DNA from: Chryseobacterium camelliae
GTDB taxonomy: Bacteria; Bacteroidota; Bacteroidia; Flavobacteriales; Weeksellaceae
NCBI RefSeq assembly: GCF_002770595.1
Contig: NZ_CP022986.1
Span: forward strand, 2,356,001 to 2,420,000
DNA: 64,000 nt
Direction: 5' to 3'
Of the stretch, positions 1 to 10,700 are shown piece by piece (positions within the stretch are counted from its first letter, which is position 1; every line of letters begins with the position of its first letter). The notes beneath the pieces are model-generated. The model searched no databases. It saw nothing but the letters and a program-made list of their open reading frames with translations, and had not been told where the DNA came from. Both the position numbers and the translations under genes were made by a program.

Positions 1-767
1 TGATGGACTGCAAAAAAGCTTTAGTAGAAGCTGAAGGAGACTTCGAAAAAGCAATCGAAATCCTAAGAAAAAAAGGTCAGAAAGTGGCTGCTAACAGAGC
101 GGACAGAGAATCTACCGAAGGAGCGGTAATCGCAAGAGTAAATGAGGACAGCACTTTAGGAGCGATCATTTCTCTTAACTGCGAAACTGATTTCGTTGCT
201 AAGAATGAAGCATTCATTGAACTGGCGTATGAATTGGCTGAAATGGCGATCTTCGCGGCTTCTAAAGAGGAGCTTTTAGCAACAGATTTCCACGGGATTA
301 CAGTAGCTGATAAATTGGTGGAGCAAACCGGCGTTATCGGTGAAAAAATCGAAATCGGTGCTTTCGAAAGAATCGAAGGGCCTTTCCTGGGAGCTTACAT
401 CCACGCAGGAAATAAAATTGCTGCCATCACTTCCCTTTCTGCTAAAGTAGATGGTGCTGATGAGGTAGCTAAAGCAGTTTCTATGCAGGTAGCTGCAATG
501 AATCCTATCGCTCTTGACGAGAACGCAGTTTCACAGTCTACGATCGACAAAGAACTGGAAATCGAAAGACATAAACTTACTGAGGAAGGTAAGCCTGCAA
601 ACATCATCGATAACATCCTTAAAGGTAAAATGCAGAGATTCTACAAAGACAACACTCTGGTACACCAGGATTTCATCAAAGACGGCAGCATGTCTGTTGC
701 TGACTATGTAAAATCTGCTAACGGAGATTTAAAAGTAACAGGATTTGTAAGAGTAAGCTTGTCTTAA
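1..767 (+). CDS. tsf: Elongation factor Ts, 5' end cut by window edge
   Basis: EF-Ts is the nucleotide exchange factor that recharges EF-Tu with GTP during translation. The visible protein opens at the conserved MDCKKALVEAEGD segment of the UBA-like N-terminal domain. Bases 1-2 complete the preceding Met codon (the usual MMDCKKAL), so only about 20 N-terminal residues are missing. The TDFVAKNEAF core and the C-terminal dimerisation part follow, and the frame ends in TAA at 765-767, just before a strong terminator. In many Flavobacteriia tsf directly follows rpsB. Here rpsB lies about 14 kb away on the opposite strand, so the usual pair is split. The identification is firm; only the 5' end is unseen. 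Confidence 0.97.
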   Translation, partial: MDCKKALVEAEGDFEKAIEILRKKGQKVAANRADRESTEGAVIARVNEDSTLGAIISLNCETDFVAKNEAFIELAYELAEMAIFAASKEELLATDFHGITVADKLVEQTGVIGEKIEIGAFERIEGPFLGAYIHAGNKIAAITSLSAKVDGADEVAKAVSMQVAAMNPIALDENAVSQSTIDKELEIERHKLTEEGKPANIIDNILKGKMQRFYKDNTLVHQDFIKDGSMSVADYVKSANGDLKVTGFVRVSLS

Positions 768-789
768 TCTTCCCTGAATAATAAAAATG

Positions 790-820
790 ATCCCGGTGAA
801 TGTTTCACCGGGATTTTTTT
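790..820 (+). terminator. Rho-independent terminator after tsf
   Basis: An 11-bp perfect G+C-rich stem (790-800 with 804-813), a 3-nt loop and a run of seven T's follow the tsf stop by about 22 bp. This is a textbook intrinsic terminator on the plus strand. Confidence 0.93.
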
Positions 821-928
821 GTCCCTGTCAAACCTGATTCAATATTAAAATAATATTAAATATTCAATAAATCAGCATAATATTTAATATATCACAATAC
901 CTTTCACAAAATTTTAGAGATTAATACT

Positions 929-936
929 TACATTTG
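929..936 (+). promoter_or_regulatory. Bacteroidetes -7 promoter element (TACATTTG)
   Basis: Matches the TAnnTTTG consensus of the Bacteroidetes primary sigma factor and lies 17 bp before the ATG at 954. No clear TTG -33 box is present at the usual spacing, so the call rests on the -7 element alone. Confidence 0.55.
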
Positions 937-953
937 CAGCCCTATTTTAGAGT

Positions 954-3900
954 ATGAAAAAAATTCTATCTATTATTTTTGCCATTTTTTGCCTCTCTGC
1001 TCATGCACAAATGGATACCGAACACTGGTTTGCACCTATGGCGGCCAAATCCGGAACAGCCGGACTGCAAAGCTTCCTGTATCTGTCTACGAATGAAACC
1101 ACCCCATTTCCGGTGCAGATTTACAATAACAATACTCTTTACAGTACGGTACAGGTAAGCAAAGGGAACCCGGTACAGGTAAGTATTCCTGCTTATTTTT
1201 TGCTGGCAACCAATCCGGGAGATCTGTTTACGCCCACCTCTATGGGAATGTATGTAAAAGGATCCAAGAAGTTTTTTGCCAACTACCGCTTTTCAGTGAC
1301 CAACCACGCTGAAATCATTACTTCAAAGGGGCTGGCCGGGCTTGGGAAAAAGTTCTATGCTGCCATGGCACCCAATACAGGATCAGAATATTATGTCAAT
1401 TCCACTATCGGAGTGACGGCAACTGAAGATAACACTTCCGTAGTGGTTTCAGGATATAATCCCAATGTCCTGTTTTCAGACGGGAGTTCCACCCCAACGA
1501 AGACGTTTACGTTAAACAAAGGGCAGTCATATATTATGGATGTCGTAAGCAATGACTCTTTTTATAATCTCGCCGGCCTGATAGGCGCTAAAATCGAGTC
1601 TGACAAACCTATTTCCGTAACCAACGGAAACTTCAACGGGATTTATACCAACCAGAATTTTACCAATAATGACATCTTGATGGATCAGGCCGTGCCTGTT
1701 GAAAGGCTCGGGAAAGATTTTGTAATGGTAAAAGGCAACGGGTCTGTTACTTCAGGAATGGAAACCGCCGTCATTGTTGCTACGGAAAACAATACCCAAC
1801 TGGCATTTAACGGCAATGCTTCGACCATCAACCTGAATGCCGGACAGTACTATATGGTTCCAAGCGGCAATTACATCCCTCAGGGAAACGGTAATTACAA
1901 CATGAATATTTCGGCCTCAAAAAATATTTATGTTTATCAATTGCTTGCCGGTGTATCTACAGGCAACGAATATCCTACCGGCGGCATGAACTTTATCCCG
2001 CCGCTCAGCTGCTTTATGCCTAATAAAATTGATGAAATAGGTTTTATCAACAAAATCGGGACAGCCACATTCAACACAAAGCTGAATATTATCACCCAGA
2101 CCGGTGCAACGGTAACCCTGAACGGCAATCCGATAGCCGCCGCTAACGGACCGTATGCCGTAACAGGAAACCCGAACTGGGTTACTTATTCTGTTCCCAA
2201 TATATCCGGAAATATTACGGTAAATTCCACTAAATCGGTAACTGCCGGAATTGCCGCGGGAAGCGGAGCAGTAGGATACGGCGGATATTTTGCTGGATTT
2301 TCCTCAGTTCCTGCCATTACCAAAACCGGTGACTGCTATGCAGGTATTCTTCTGCAGGTAGACAATACCTATGACGGTTACCAGTGGTACCTTAACGGGA
2401 ATCCCATTCCGGGAGCCACTTCATTCTCTATTAATCCTGAACTGTACGGAGCAGGTACCTATACATGCCTTGTGACCAAGAACAACTGTGAATCCAGGAT
2501 GACGAATCCTTATAGTTATACAGTATGCCCTCCCATTACGACAACAACGTATACGATCGGTTCATGCGGCAATAAAGTTATCTCACCGGCTTTCACCGGT
2601 TCTGTCCAGACCATTACTCCCGCGAATACAGCCATTATTTCTGCACCTGCCTCAGGAACAGCTGTAGTAAATCCTGTCAACGGACAAATTACTTATACAC
2701 CTAACCCGGGGCTGACTTCAGATACAACTGACAGCTTTATTTATTATATACAGGGTAACGGAAATCCTTTTGATTTTGAGTATTACAAAATCATCATTAA
2801 TGTAGATGTACTGCAGATCAACACAGGACTGTCGATGACTTCATGTTCGGCATCCAACGGTAATGGCACTTTCGATCTGACATCCTTAACCACCTCCCCT
2901 GATCAGGGTACCGTTACTACTTATTTTACCAATTCCAACCTTACAGGACCTATTGCGGCGCCTACGGCTTACAGCGGTCCTTCCGGGAGCATATATGCCA
3001 ATGTAACATCCCAATACGGCTGCTCGAAAATGGCCCCGATTTCCCTTACGGCCAATCAGGGACCCAATGTGAACACTTCAGGTTTCAACGGTGTACTCTG
3101 TGATGATAATTTTGACGGGATCATCAGTGTTGATTTTGCTGCGGTTACGCCACAGATCGTTACCAATTCAGGTAATTTCACCGTCAGATATTACCTGAGC
3201 CAGACTGATGCCAATGCCGGCAATAATAACACCTTACCGGTGAACTGGACCTTTACCGGCAACACAACGGTTTATGTACGCGCAGACAGCAGCAATAACT
3301 GTCCTCCTGCTTTCGGGCAGATCAGCTTCAGCATGGGCAACAAGGTATCCCTGCTCACCAATACCATTACAACTGATGTGTGTGACAATGACCTGAACGG
3401 CTCTGAAAATATCAACCTCAACGATTATAAGAATTTAATCACTGCTAACCCTGCCGCAACTCTGACATTCTATTCCACGCTTGCAAATGCCCAGACAGGA
3501 ACCAATGCAGTACCAGCCTTACAGGTTATCACTACTGCTTCTACTTTTTATATCAGGATAACGAGTACTTCTGAGTGTCCTAATACAGCAGCCATCACCA
3601 TCAGCCTTAAAACGCCTAAAAAATCAGCCAAACTCCGGGATATAGTGGTATGTACCAATGAACAGGCAATACTGGATGCAGGAACCGGATTCACTTCCTA
3701 TACATGGAGTACCGGTGCAACGACTCAGACTGTTACTGTAGGGGCAGGAAGCTATTATGTTGATCTAGGCTTTAACGGATGTGTATACCGGCAGCAGGTT
3801 ACTGTAACAACGGCGCAGGCTCCGTCCATTACCAGAATTGACGTTTCAGGATTTAATGCGACCATATCTGTTTCCGGAGGGACTCCGCCGTACAGATATT

Positions 3901-4298
3901 CACTGAACGGCATAGATTATCAGGCTTCTAATGTATTGACCGGCTTATCACGGGGACTCCACACAGTGTATGTTTTAGGATCAGACGGATGCTCGCCGGT
4001 TACCAGGGAATTTCTGGTACTGAATTTAGTCAATGCCATTACTCCGAACGGAGACGGGATTAATGATGTTCTGAATTATTCGGATTTAAGAATCAAGCAG
4101 AGTGTATCCATTGAGGTAGCGGACCGTTATGGTGCCCCTGTCTACAAATCTTCAGACAGGAATTACGTATGGGATGGTAAATCTGGAGGAAGACCTTTGT
4201 CCACCGGGACCTATTGGTATATCCTGAAATGGATAGAGCCGGACACCAAATTGCCGGTTTCATATTCAGGCTGGATATTAATTAAAAATCGCGAATAA
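954..4298 (+). CDS. T9SS type B surface protein, IgGFc-binding-like, copy 1
   Basis: Secreted 1114-aa protein. It has a Sec signal peptide (residues 1-19, ending AHAQ) and an N-terminal region of about 400 residues resembling the IgGFc-binding domain family (ATEDNTSVVVSGYNP, TLNKGQSYIMD, MDQAVPVERLGKDF). Ig-like and Asp-rich repeat modules (CDDNFDG, CDNDLNG) follow, then a SprB-like repeat (VSGGTPPYRYSLNG) near residue 970. The C-terminus is a gliding-motility/CHU_C type B sorting domain (ITPNGDGINDVL, DRYG, WDGKSGG, TGTYWYI). Type B signals usually lead to export by T9SS and surface or SprF-dependent localisation. It is the first of three tandem paralogues. The ligand is unknown; adhesion is inferred from architecture. 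Confidence 0.88.
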   Translation: MKKILSIIFAIFCLSAHAQMDTEHWFAPMAAKSGTAGLQSFLYLSTNETTPFPVQIYNNNTLYSTVQVSKGNPVQVSIPAYFLLATNPGDLFTPTSMGMYVKGSKKFFANYRFSVTNHAEIITSKGLAGLGKKFYAAMAPNTGSEYYVNSTIGVTATEDNTSVVVSGYNPNVLFSDGSSTPTKTFTLNKGQSYIMDVVSNDSFYNLAGLIGAKIESDKPISVTNGNFNGIYTNQNFTNNDILMDQAVPVERLGKDFVMVKGNGSVTSGMETAVIVATENNTQLAFNGNASTINLNAGQYYMVPSGNYIPQGNGNYNMNISASKNIYVYQLLAGVSTGNEYPTGGMNFIPPLSCFMPNKIDEIGFINKIGTATFNTKLNIITQTGATVTLNGNPIAAANGPYAVTGNPNWVTYSVPNISGNITVNSTKSVTAGIAAGSGAVGYGGYFAGFSSVPAITKTGDCYAGILLQVDNTYDGYQWYLNGNPIPGATSFSINPELYGAGTYTCLVTKNNCESRMTNPYSYTVCPPITTTTYTIGSCGNKVISPAFTGSVQTITPANTAIISAPASGTAVVNPVNGQITYTPNPGLTSDTTDSFIYYIQGNGNPFDFEYYKIIINVDVLQINTGLSMTSCSASNGNGTFDLTSLTTSPDQGTVTTYFTNSNLTGPIAAPTAYSGPSGSIYANVTSQYGCSKMAPISLTANQGPNVNTSGFNGVLCDDNFDGIISVDFAAVTPQIVTNSGNFTVRYYLSQTDANAGNNNTLPVNWTFTGNTTVYVRADSSNNCPPAFGQISFSMGNKVSLLTNTITTDVCDNDLNGSENINLNDYKNLITANPAATLTFYSTLANAQTGTNAVPALQVITTASTFYIRITSTSECPNTAAITISLKTPKKSAKLRDIVVCTNEQAILDAGTGFTSYTWSTGATTQTVTVGAGSYYVDLGFNGCVYRQQVTVTTAQAPSITRIDVSGFNATISVSGGTPPYRYSLNGIDYQASNVLTGLSRGLHTVYVLGSDGCSPVTREFLVLNLVNAITPNGDGINDVLNYSDLRIKQSVSIEVADRYGAPVYKSSDRNYVWDGKSGGRPLSTGTYWYILKWIEPDTKLPVSYSGWILIKNRE

Positions 4299-4344
4299 TT
4301 TAATTTTTATTAACATATAATTAAAAATATTTCAAATATTATTT

Positions 4345-4352
4345 TAATTTTG
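4345..4352 (+). promoter_or_regulatory. -7 promoter element (TAATTTTG) before surface protein copy 2
   Basis: TAnnTTTG match 23 bp before the ATG at 4376, in a very A+T-rich 77-bp spacer. It suggests copy 2 has its own promoter rather than only read-through from copy 1. No convincing TTG -33 partner was seen. Confidence 0.5.
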
Positions 4353-4375
4353 TAGAAATCCTAATATTTCATTTC

Positions 4376-7300
4376 ATGAAAAGATTTCTACTCAGCCTTA
4401 TATTGATCTGTTTAGCCTTGCCTTTATTCGGGCAAAGGGATACAGAACACTGGATAGCTCCTTATTATGATTCATCGGGTGGATACACCAATGCTTTATA
4501 TTTATCCACGGACTCCACTGTACCGGTAGAAGTAAAGATTTACAGCAATAATAATCAGATTGCTGCAGTAACCATCAGCAAGGGCAGCCCTGCAACATAT
4601 ACGGTTAATAACAATCTTATTCTCGCGTCCTCTTCTGCCGATGGACTTAGTGTCATAAATAAAGGGCTTTATCTTAACGCAGATAAACCTTTCTATTGCA
4701 GCCTGAGACTTGGACAGTTCTCACACGGAGAAATTATCACCAGTAAAGGTAAAGCAGGTATCGGCAAAGAATTCTATGTTGCGACCAGCCCAAATACCAG
4801 CACAAGTTCATTATACAACTTTACCGCCGGCGTTCTGGCAACAGAAGATAACACTTCCGTTACGGTAACGTGGAATAATTCCGGAGTAACTTTTTTCGGG
4901 GGTTCTCCGGGAGGAAATACCCAGACCTTTACACTGAATAAAGGACAGTCTTACCTGTTAGCAGGGTCTGGTACAGCGAGTGCCAATCTATCCGGATTCA
5001 TGGGTGCTAAAATCGTAGCCACAAAGCCTGTATCGCTCACCAACGGAAGCTGCAACGGTAATTTCGGATTAGGTTCTTCAGGAGGGTCTGATGCAGTACT
5101 CGATCAGTCGGTACCTGTAGAACGCCTTGGGAATACTTTTGCCATGGTTAAAACCAAATCTACCGCACCCAGTGAAAATATGGAAGGAGGAATCATCATT
5201 GCTACAGAAGACAATACCCAGATATTCCTTAACGGATCCACTACTCCTATCACAACCATTAATGCAGGCCAGTTCTACAGGATTAACGAAACAAATTATA
5301 TCACGCAGCCCGGACCGGGAACACATGCGAACATGTTTATTTCCACATCCCATAACGTGTACCTGTACCAGCTGGTTGCTGTAGGCACCAGTAATGCTAC
5401 CTGCGGCTTCAACTATATTCCGCCCCTGAACTGTTTCTTACCGAGAAAAATTGATGAAATCGGAAAGATCAATGAAATGCCGGGTGTAACCAGCGCGATC
5501 AGCCTGAAACTGAATATCCTTACGGAAGCCGGTGCCTCGGTCCTGGTTAACGGGAATCCGCCAAGTGCTGCGGAAGGTCCTTATCCTTTAACCGGAAATA
5601 CCCAATGGCAGACTTATGCCATCGAAGGAATCAGCGGAAATGTAACCATTACCTCCACCAAAGCTGTAACAGCAGGAATTAACGGAGGATACAGTACCGC
5701 GGGTTACGGAGGCTATTTTGCCGGATTCTCTTCCATTCCTGTTATTGCCAAGAAAAACGGAGAATGTATTCCGGGTATTACGCTGGAAGTGGATGACAGC
5801 TATGAAACCTATCAGTGGTTCCTGAACGGTGTTCCTATCAGCGGTGCCACCAATAATACTTATGCTCCTACTGTAGCAGGAAACTATACGGTGAAGGTAA
5901 CCATGGGAACCTGCCCTCCTGTTACCACACCTATATACAAAGTATTTGCCTGTCTTAAGCAAACCACAACTTCTCTGAACGCATGTGCCACCAAGGTGAT
6001 CAATCCGGCATTCTCTTATACTACAACACAGACTCCTGTTCCAGGAACCGTAACCATTATTACTTATCCTACTCATGGAACGGCTTCTATCAATACTGCA
6101 ACCGGTGCTATCACCTACATCCCACAGGCCGGGTATTTAGGCGCTGATCAGATTGTATACAAATTCTGCGGTAACGCATCCGAATTCATAGAATGTGAGC
6201 AGGTGACCTTGAATCTGAATGTAGTCCCTTTTACCGTAACTGATGCAACAGTAAAAGCCTGTCAGTATAATGGAAATGCCTACTTTGACCTTACAGCAGC
6301 AGCGGTTACAACCTATACTCCAGTAACTAAAAAGTTTTATAAGACTCTCAATGATGTTACTGCATCCGTTGAAATCAACAATCCGGATAATTACTTTTCG
6401 GCAGAAGGCTCTGTTTATGTAAAAGTAACTACGAATGAAGGTTGTACCGGCATTGCCAAGATCACTCTTGCATTCCTGCCTGCACCTGTAGTATATGAAG
6501 CGACCCTGAATGAGTGTTTTGTGGAAAATAATGAAAACATGGCGGTATTCAATTTAACCACAGCCAATGTTACTGCAGAAACTCCTGTAACTAAAATGTT
6601 TTATCCGACATTCACTGACGCAAGCAACGGAACCAATGTTATCCTGAACAACTTTAACAGCTACCTGTCTACAGATGGCGTAGTCTATGCAAGGGTTTTC
6701 AATGCCAACGGATGTTATTCTATTGCGAAGATCAACCTTCATGTCATTCCTCCTAAAAGATCTCCTCTACTGGTAGACCAGTACATCTGTATTGATGACA
6801 GGACGACTATAGATGCAGGACCGGGTTACCAGTCGTATCAGTGGAGTACAGGAGCTACTACACAGTCCATTCAGGGAGTTCCTGTAGGGACCTATTGGGT
6901 TATCCTCAAAGATAACGGATGTTCCGTTAAACAGGTTGTCAATATCAAAAAAGCAGAGGATCCGGTGATCAAGGAAATCGAGATTGCCAACAATACGGCT
7001 ACTGTAATAGTAACAGGCGGAAAAGCACCGTATAAATATTCCGTAGACAATATGACTACATGGCAGGAATCCAATGTTTTCACCGGGCTTAGCAGAGGGC
7101 AACATACGTTCCACGTTAAAGATGCTTACGACTGTACCACTCCGATTTCTGTGGAAATCACGGTACCTAACCTCATCAATGTCATTACTCCGAACGGAGA
7201 TAACAAAAATGATTATATCGATTACAGCGAGCTTGGCTATAAAGAAAACCTTTCTTTTGTGATCTATGACCGTTACGGCAACAAAATATTTACAGGAGAC

Positions 7301-7450
7301 CGGTTTAACAATTATACCTGGGATGGGAAGCATTTCGGGAAGAAAATTTCAACCGGAACCTACTGGTACCATATCAACTGGATTGAACCGAATAAGCAGA
7401 AGACGCCGGTAAAATATACCGGATGGATCATGGTGAAAAACATAGAATAA
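4376..7450 (+). CDS. T9SS type B surface protein, IgGFc-binding-like, copy 2
   Basis: Paralogue of the preceding gene, 1024 aa. It has a Sec signal peptide (about residues 1-20, ending FGQ), the same IgGFc-binding-like N-terminal half (ATEDNTSVTVTWNNS, TLNKGQSYLLAG, DQSVPVERLGNTF), Ig-like modules and a SprB-like repeat (VTGGKAPYKYSVDN). The type B sorting domain (ITPNGDNKNDYIDY, DRYGNKIF, WDGKHFGKK, STGTYWYH) closes it. It is about 90-100 residues shorter than its neighbours because the Asp-rich CDD/CDN modules are missing and replaced by a different repeat (LNECFVENNENM). So the central stalk varies in module number while both ends are conserved. A terminator follows the stop. Confidence 0.88.
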   Translation: MKRFLLSLILICLALPLFGQRDTEHWIAPYYDSSGGYTNALYLSTDSTVPVEVKIYSNNNQIAAVTISKGSPATYTVNNNLILASSSADGLSVINKGLYLNADKPFYCSLRLGQFSHGEIITSKGKAGIGKEFYVATSPNTSTSSLYNFTAGVLATEDNTSVTVTWNNSGVTFFGGSPGGNTQTFTLNKGQSYLLAGSGTASANLSGFMGAKIVATKPVSLTNGSCNGNFGLGSSGGSDAVLDQSVPVERLGNTFAMVKTKSTAPSENMEGGIIIATEDNTQIFLNGSTTPITTINAGQFYRINETNYITQPGPGTHANMFISTSHNVYLYQLVAVGTSNATCGFNYIPPLNCFLPRKIDEIGKINEMPGVTSAISLKLNILTEAGASVLVNGNPPSAAEGPYPLTGNTQWQTYAIEGISGNVTITSTKAVTAGINGGYSTAGYGGYFAGFSSIPVIAKKNGECIPGITLEVDDSYETYQWFLNGVPISGATNNTYAPTVAGNYTVKVTMGTCPPVTTPIYKVFACLKQTTTSLNACATKVINPAFSYTTTQTPVPGTVTIITYPTHGTASINTATGAITYIPQAGYLGADQIVYKFCGNASEFIECEQVTLNLNVVPFTVTDATVKACQYNGNAYFDLTAAAVTTYTPVTKKFYKTLNDVTASVEINNPDNYFSAEGSVYVKVTTNEGCTGIAKITLAFLPAPVVYEATLNECFVENNENMAVFNLTTANVTAETPVTKMFYPTFTDASNGTNVILNNFNSYLSTDGVVYARVFNANGCYSIAKINLHVIPPKRSPLLVDQYICIDDRTTIDAGPGYQSYQWSTGATTQSIQGVPVGTYWVILKDNGCSVKQVVNIKKAEDPVIKEIEIANNTATVIVTGGKAPYKYSVDNMTTWQESNVFTGLSRGQHTFHVKDAYDCTTPISVEITVPNLINVITPNGDNKNDYIDYSELGYKENLSFVIYDRYGNKIFTGDRFNNYTWDGKHFGKKISTGTYWYHINWIEPNKQKTPVKYTGWIMVKNIE

Positions 7451-7462
7451 TCCCATAACAAT

Positions 7463-7495
7463 AAACCACGATTGGCATAATCGTGGTTTTTTATT
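7463..7495 (+). terminator. Terminator after surface protein copy 2
   Basis: An 11-bp perfect stem (7463-7473 with 7479-7489), a 5-nt loop and a T-rich tail sit 13 bp after the stop of copy 2. Confidence 0.88.
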
Positions 7496-7672
7496 ATCAG
7501 CAGGTAAATAGCCATTATTAAATACTAAGCGCCATAAAAAACAATAGCATTCCGCCGTTCCTCTCATACCTGTCCATAAAACTACTGACCAATAACAGGT
7601 AATTAGGCTGGGATAAACATATATGGAAATCAAAGTAAGAAACAGCGATAAAATATATTTCTCCTATTTTCG

Positions 7673-7706
7673 AAAACCACTGTTTTTAAATGGTGGTTTT
7701 TTATTA
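7673..7706 (+). terminator. Second, orphan terminator-like hairpin
   Basis: An 8-bp stem (7673-7680 with 7693-7700), a 12-nt loop and a run of T's. It lies about 180 bp after the terminator of copy 2 with no gene in between. It may insulate copy 3 or be left over from a lost gene. Confidence 0.5.
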
Positions 7707-7735
7707 TTTTTCAATCAATTAAGAGTTTTTATTAT

Positions 7736-7743
7736 TAAATTTG
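7736..7743 (+). promoter_or_regulatory. -7 promoter element (TAAATTTG) before surface protein copy 3
   Basis: TAnnTTTG match 19 bp before the ATG at 7763. With the two upstream hairpins it suggests that copy 3 is its own transcription unit. Confidence 0.55.
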
Positions 7744-7762
7744 TGTCAAAAGCAGTTACTGA

Positions 7763-10700
7763 ATGAAGAAAATTCTATCTTTTATATTCCTGGTTTTTAT
7801 TTTCGCCTGTACTTTTGCGCAGCTGGACAGAGAACACTGGTTTGCACCCATGATAGACAGGACCACAGCAAATAATCCTTATCAGAAATTATATTTATCC
7901 ACCAACAGGACAACACCGTTTCCGGTAAATATTTATAATAACAATACACTTATCGGCACAGTCATAATCAGCAAAAATAATCCGCAGAAATTTGATGTAC
8001 TGAGAAGTTATATCATTACGACTTTACAGACGGACTTATTCACTCCAACAACAAAGGGATTATACCTCAAAGCAGAGTTCCCTTTTTATGCCAATCTCCG
8101 CTTTTCTGTTACGAACCATGCTGAAATCATAACCTCTAAAGGGATTCCTTCTACCGGTAAAAATTTTTATGTCGCGAGTGCACCCATCAGCGTCAGTAAC
8201 CAGATCCTGAATTTTATGACCAGCGTGCTGGCAACCGAAGACAATACCACGGTAACCATAACCGGCTATAAAAATACCGTTCAGTTTTCCAATGGTACAA
8301 CCGGAGCAACCAATCCCACGCTTACTTTTACTTTGAATAAAGGCCAGTCTTATATTATAGATGGCATCGGTAATATTGCAGGCAATTTTAACGGCTTTAT
8401 CGGAGCGCATATTACTTCCACCAAGCCGGTCAATATCACCAACGGAAACTTTAATGGCCAGTATGCAGGAAATTTCCAGACCAATTCAGATATCCTGATG
8501 GACCAGTCGGTTCCTGTGGAAAGACTGGGAAATGAATTTGCCCTGGTAAAAGGAAACGGGAGTATAGGCTCCAATATGGAAGGTGCCATTATTATTGCTA
8601 CAGAAGATAATACCCAAATATTCGTTAATAACGAAACTGCTGCTCTGGCTACTTTAAATACCGGCCAATATTTCGTTGTCCCGGATTCAAAATACCAGCT
8701 CCATGGCAGCAGCCATTATAACCTGTACATCAGGACCTCCAAAAATGCTTATGTATACCAGATCCTGGCAGGGGATTCTAATCCTACCAATGAAGTGGCC
8801 ACCGGCGGATTTAATTTTATTCCGGCGCTTAACTGTTACCTTCCCAAGAAGATTGACGAATTGGGGCTGATCAATGAAAATTTTGTTTATTCCATCAATA
8901 ATCCTTCCGGCGTCCTGAATATTCCAACAAAGCTGAACCTGATTACCGAAAGAGGAGCTGTAGTTACCGTAAACGGTGCTGTTCCGCCAGCCTCTACCGG
9001 GCCCTATGACATGACCGGGACCAACAATTGGGTTACCTATGGAATCCCCAATGTGACAGGTACACTGACGATTGCTTCCACAAAAGCAATTACAGCGGGC
9101 ATTACGGCAGGAACGGATGCGGTAGGCTATGGCGGTTTTTTTGCCGGGTTCCCTACTCAGCCGGTTATCCTGAAATCCGGCGGGGATTGTGTTCCGGGAA
9201 TTGTTCTTACAGCAGATCCCGTTATCTATGATACATATCAGTGGTATGTCAATAACACCCTGATACCGGGTGCAACCTCATCTTCCTATACCCCTACCCA
9301 ATCCGGATATTACACCTGTTCGGTAACCATGGGAAGCTGTGCCCCGCTGGTCACTGAAAAATTCAAAGTATTAAACTGTACCAAACAGAGCACCGCTATT
9401 TATGATGTCTGTACTTCCAAAACCATAACCCCGGCGTTCAGCAGCTCAACACAGGCTCCGGTTCCTTCCACAGTTGCCATAACAACAGCTCCGACATCGG
9501 GGACTGCCACCGTAAATCCAACTACAGGAGTTATTACCTACACCGTAAATAACCCGGGAACCATCGGCACAGATACCTTCACCTACACTTTCTGCGGGAA
9601 TAATATTGACTTTCCGGATTGTGAAACGGTTACTGTGAATATCAATATTCAGGTGCTTACCGTAACCAATGCTTCACTATCTGCCTGTACGGTAAACGGC
9701 CAGGGAACATTTAACCTGACTACAGCTACTGTTACGTCCGGCTCCGGGACTACCATTACCTACTACCCTACATTAACCGATGCACAGAACGAAAATCCTG
9801 CAGCCCTGATCACCAATCCCACAGCATATACAGCTGCAAACGGAACGATTGTATATGCAGTCGTAAAAAATAACCTGGGCTGTAAAAATATTGCCCAGAT
9901 TACCCTGAACCTGTTTCCTCTCGCCGTAGTAACTGAAAATTATACAGGAGCATTCTGTGATGACAATCTTGACGGAACGGTGATCGTAACATTATCAGAT
10001 ATCACCGCTATTGTCCTGAACAATCCTTCATACTTCACAAATGTCAGGTATTATGCTAATCTCAGCGATGCTACAGCAGGAAATAACAATATTCTCCCCA
10101 ATACCTGGAACTATACGGCAGCGACTACGATTTACATCCGTGTAGATTCTCCAGACGGATGTGCCCCTGTCATTAAACCGCTGAACTTTACCATCGGATC
10201 CAAGATTCCTTTACAAAAAACCTCTCTGTCCGTAAGCGTCTGCGATGATGATCTGGATGGCATAAAGCAGGTCAGCCTTTCGTCCTACATCAGCGAGTTC
10301 ACTACAGACCCGGCAGTTACAGTGACCTATCACGGAAGCCTTCAGGATGCCCAGAATGATGTGAACCCATTGAATAATCCGATCAATCTCACAGGATCCC
10401 AGACAATATATGTAAGATTTGAGAAAAACGGGGTCTGCCCGAATATTGCCTCTATACATGTTACCATTAAAATTCCTAAAAAATCTGATCTTCTGACTGA
10501 CCAGGTAATCTGCCCGAAAGCAAAGACCAACCTGGATGCCGGCCCTAATTTTGAAAGTTACACCTGGAGCACAGGAGCTACTTCACAATCCATTACCAAT
10601 GTTCCTGCCGGAAACTACTGGGTAGACCTTACGTATCAGGGATGCGTATACCGGCAACATGTAACAGTTACCGAATCTCAGCTTCCGCTAATCACTTCTA

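Larger units (their letters stand above)
7496..7762. other. Intergenic stretch between surface protein copies 2 and 3
   Basis: The 312-bp gap after copy 2 holds the terminator at 7463-7495, a second orphan terminator-like hairpin near 7673-7706 and a -7 promoter element at 7736-7743. An open minus-strand frame covering 7349-7633 overlaps the end of copy 2, has no signal or motif, and is not called. Two successive terminators may mean a small gene or fragment was lost between them, but no remnant is recognisable. Confidence 0.5.

Noticed and set aside
5588..6076. Long minus-strand open frame inside surface protein copy 2
   Set aside because: Shadow of the plus-strand gene: no start context, signal or domain, and low-complexity composition mirroring the Thr/Gly-rich coding strand.
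7349..7633. Minus-strand frame in the gap between surface proteins 2 and 3
   Set aside because: Half of it overlaps the end of copy 2 and its terminator, and the product has no recognisable feature.
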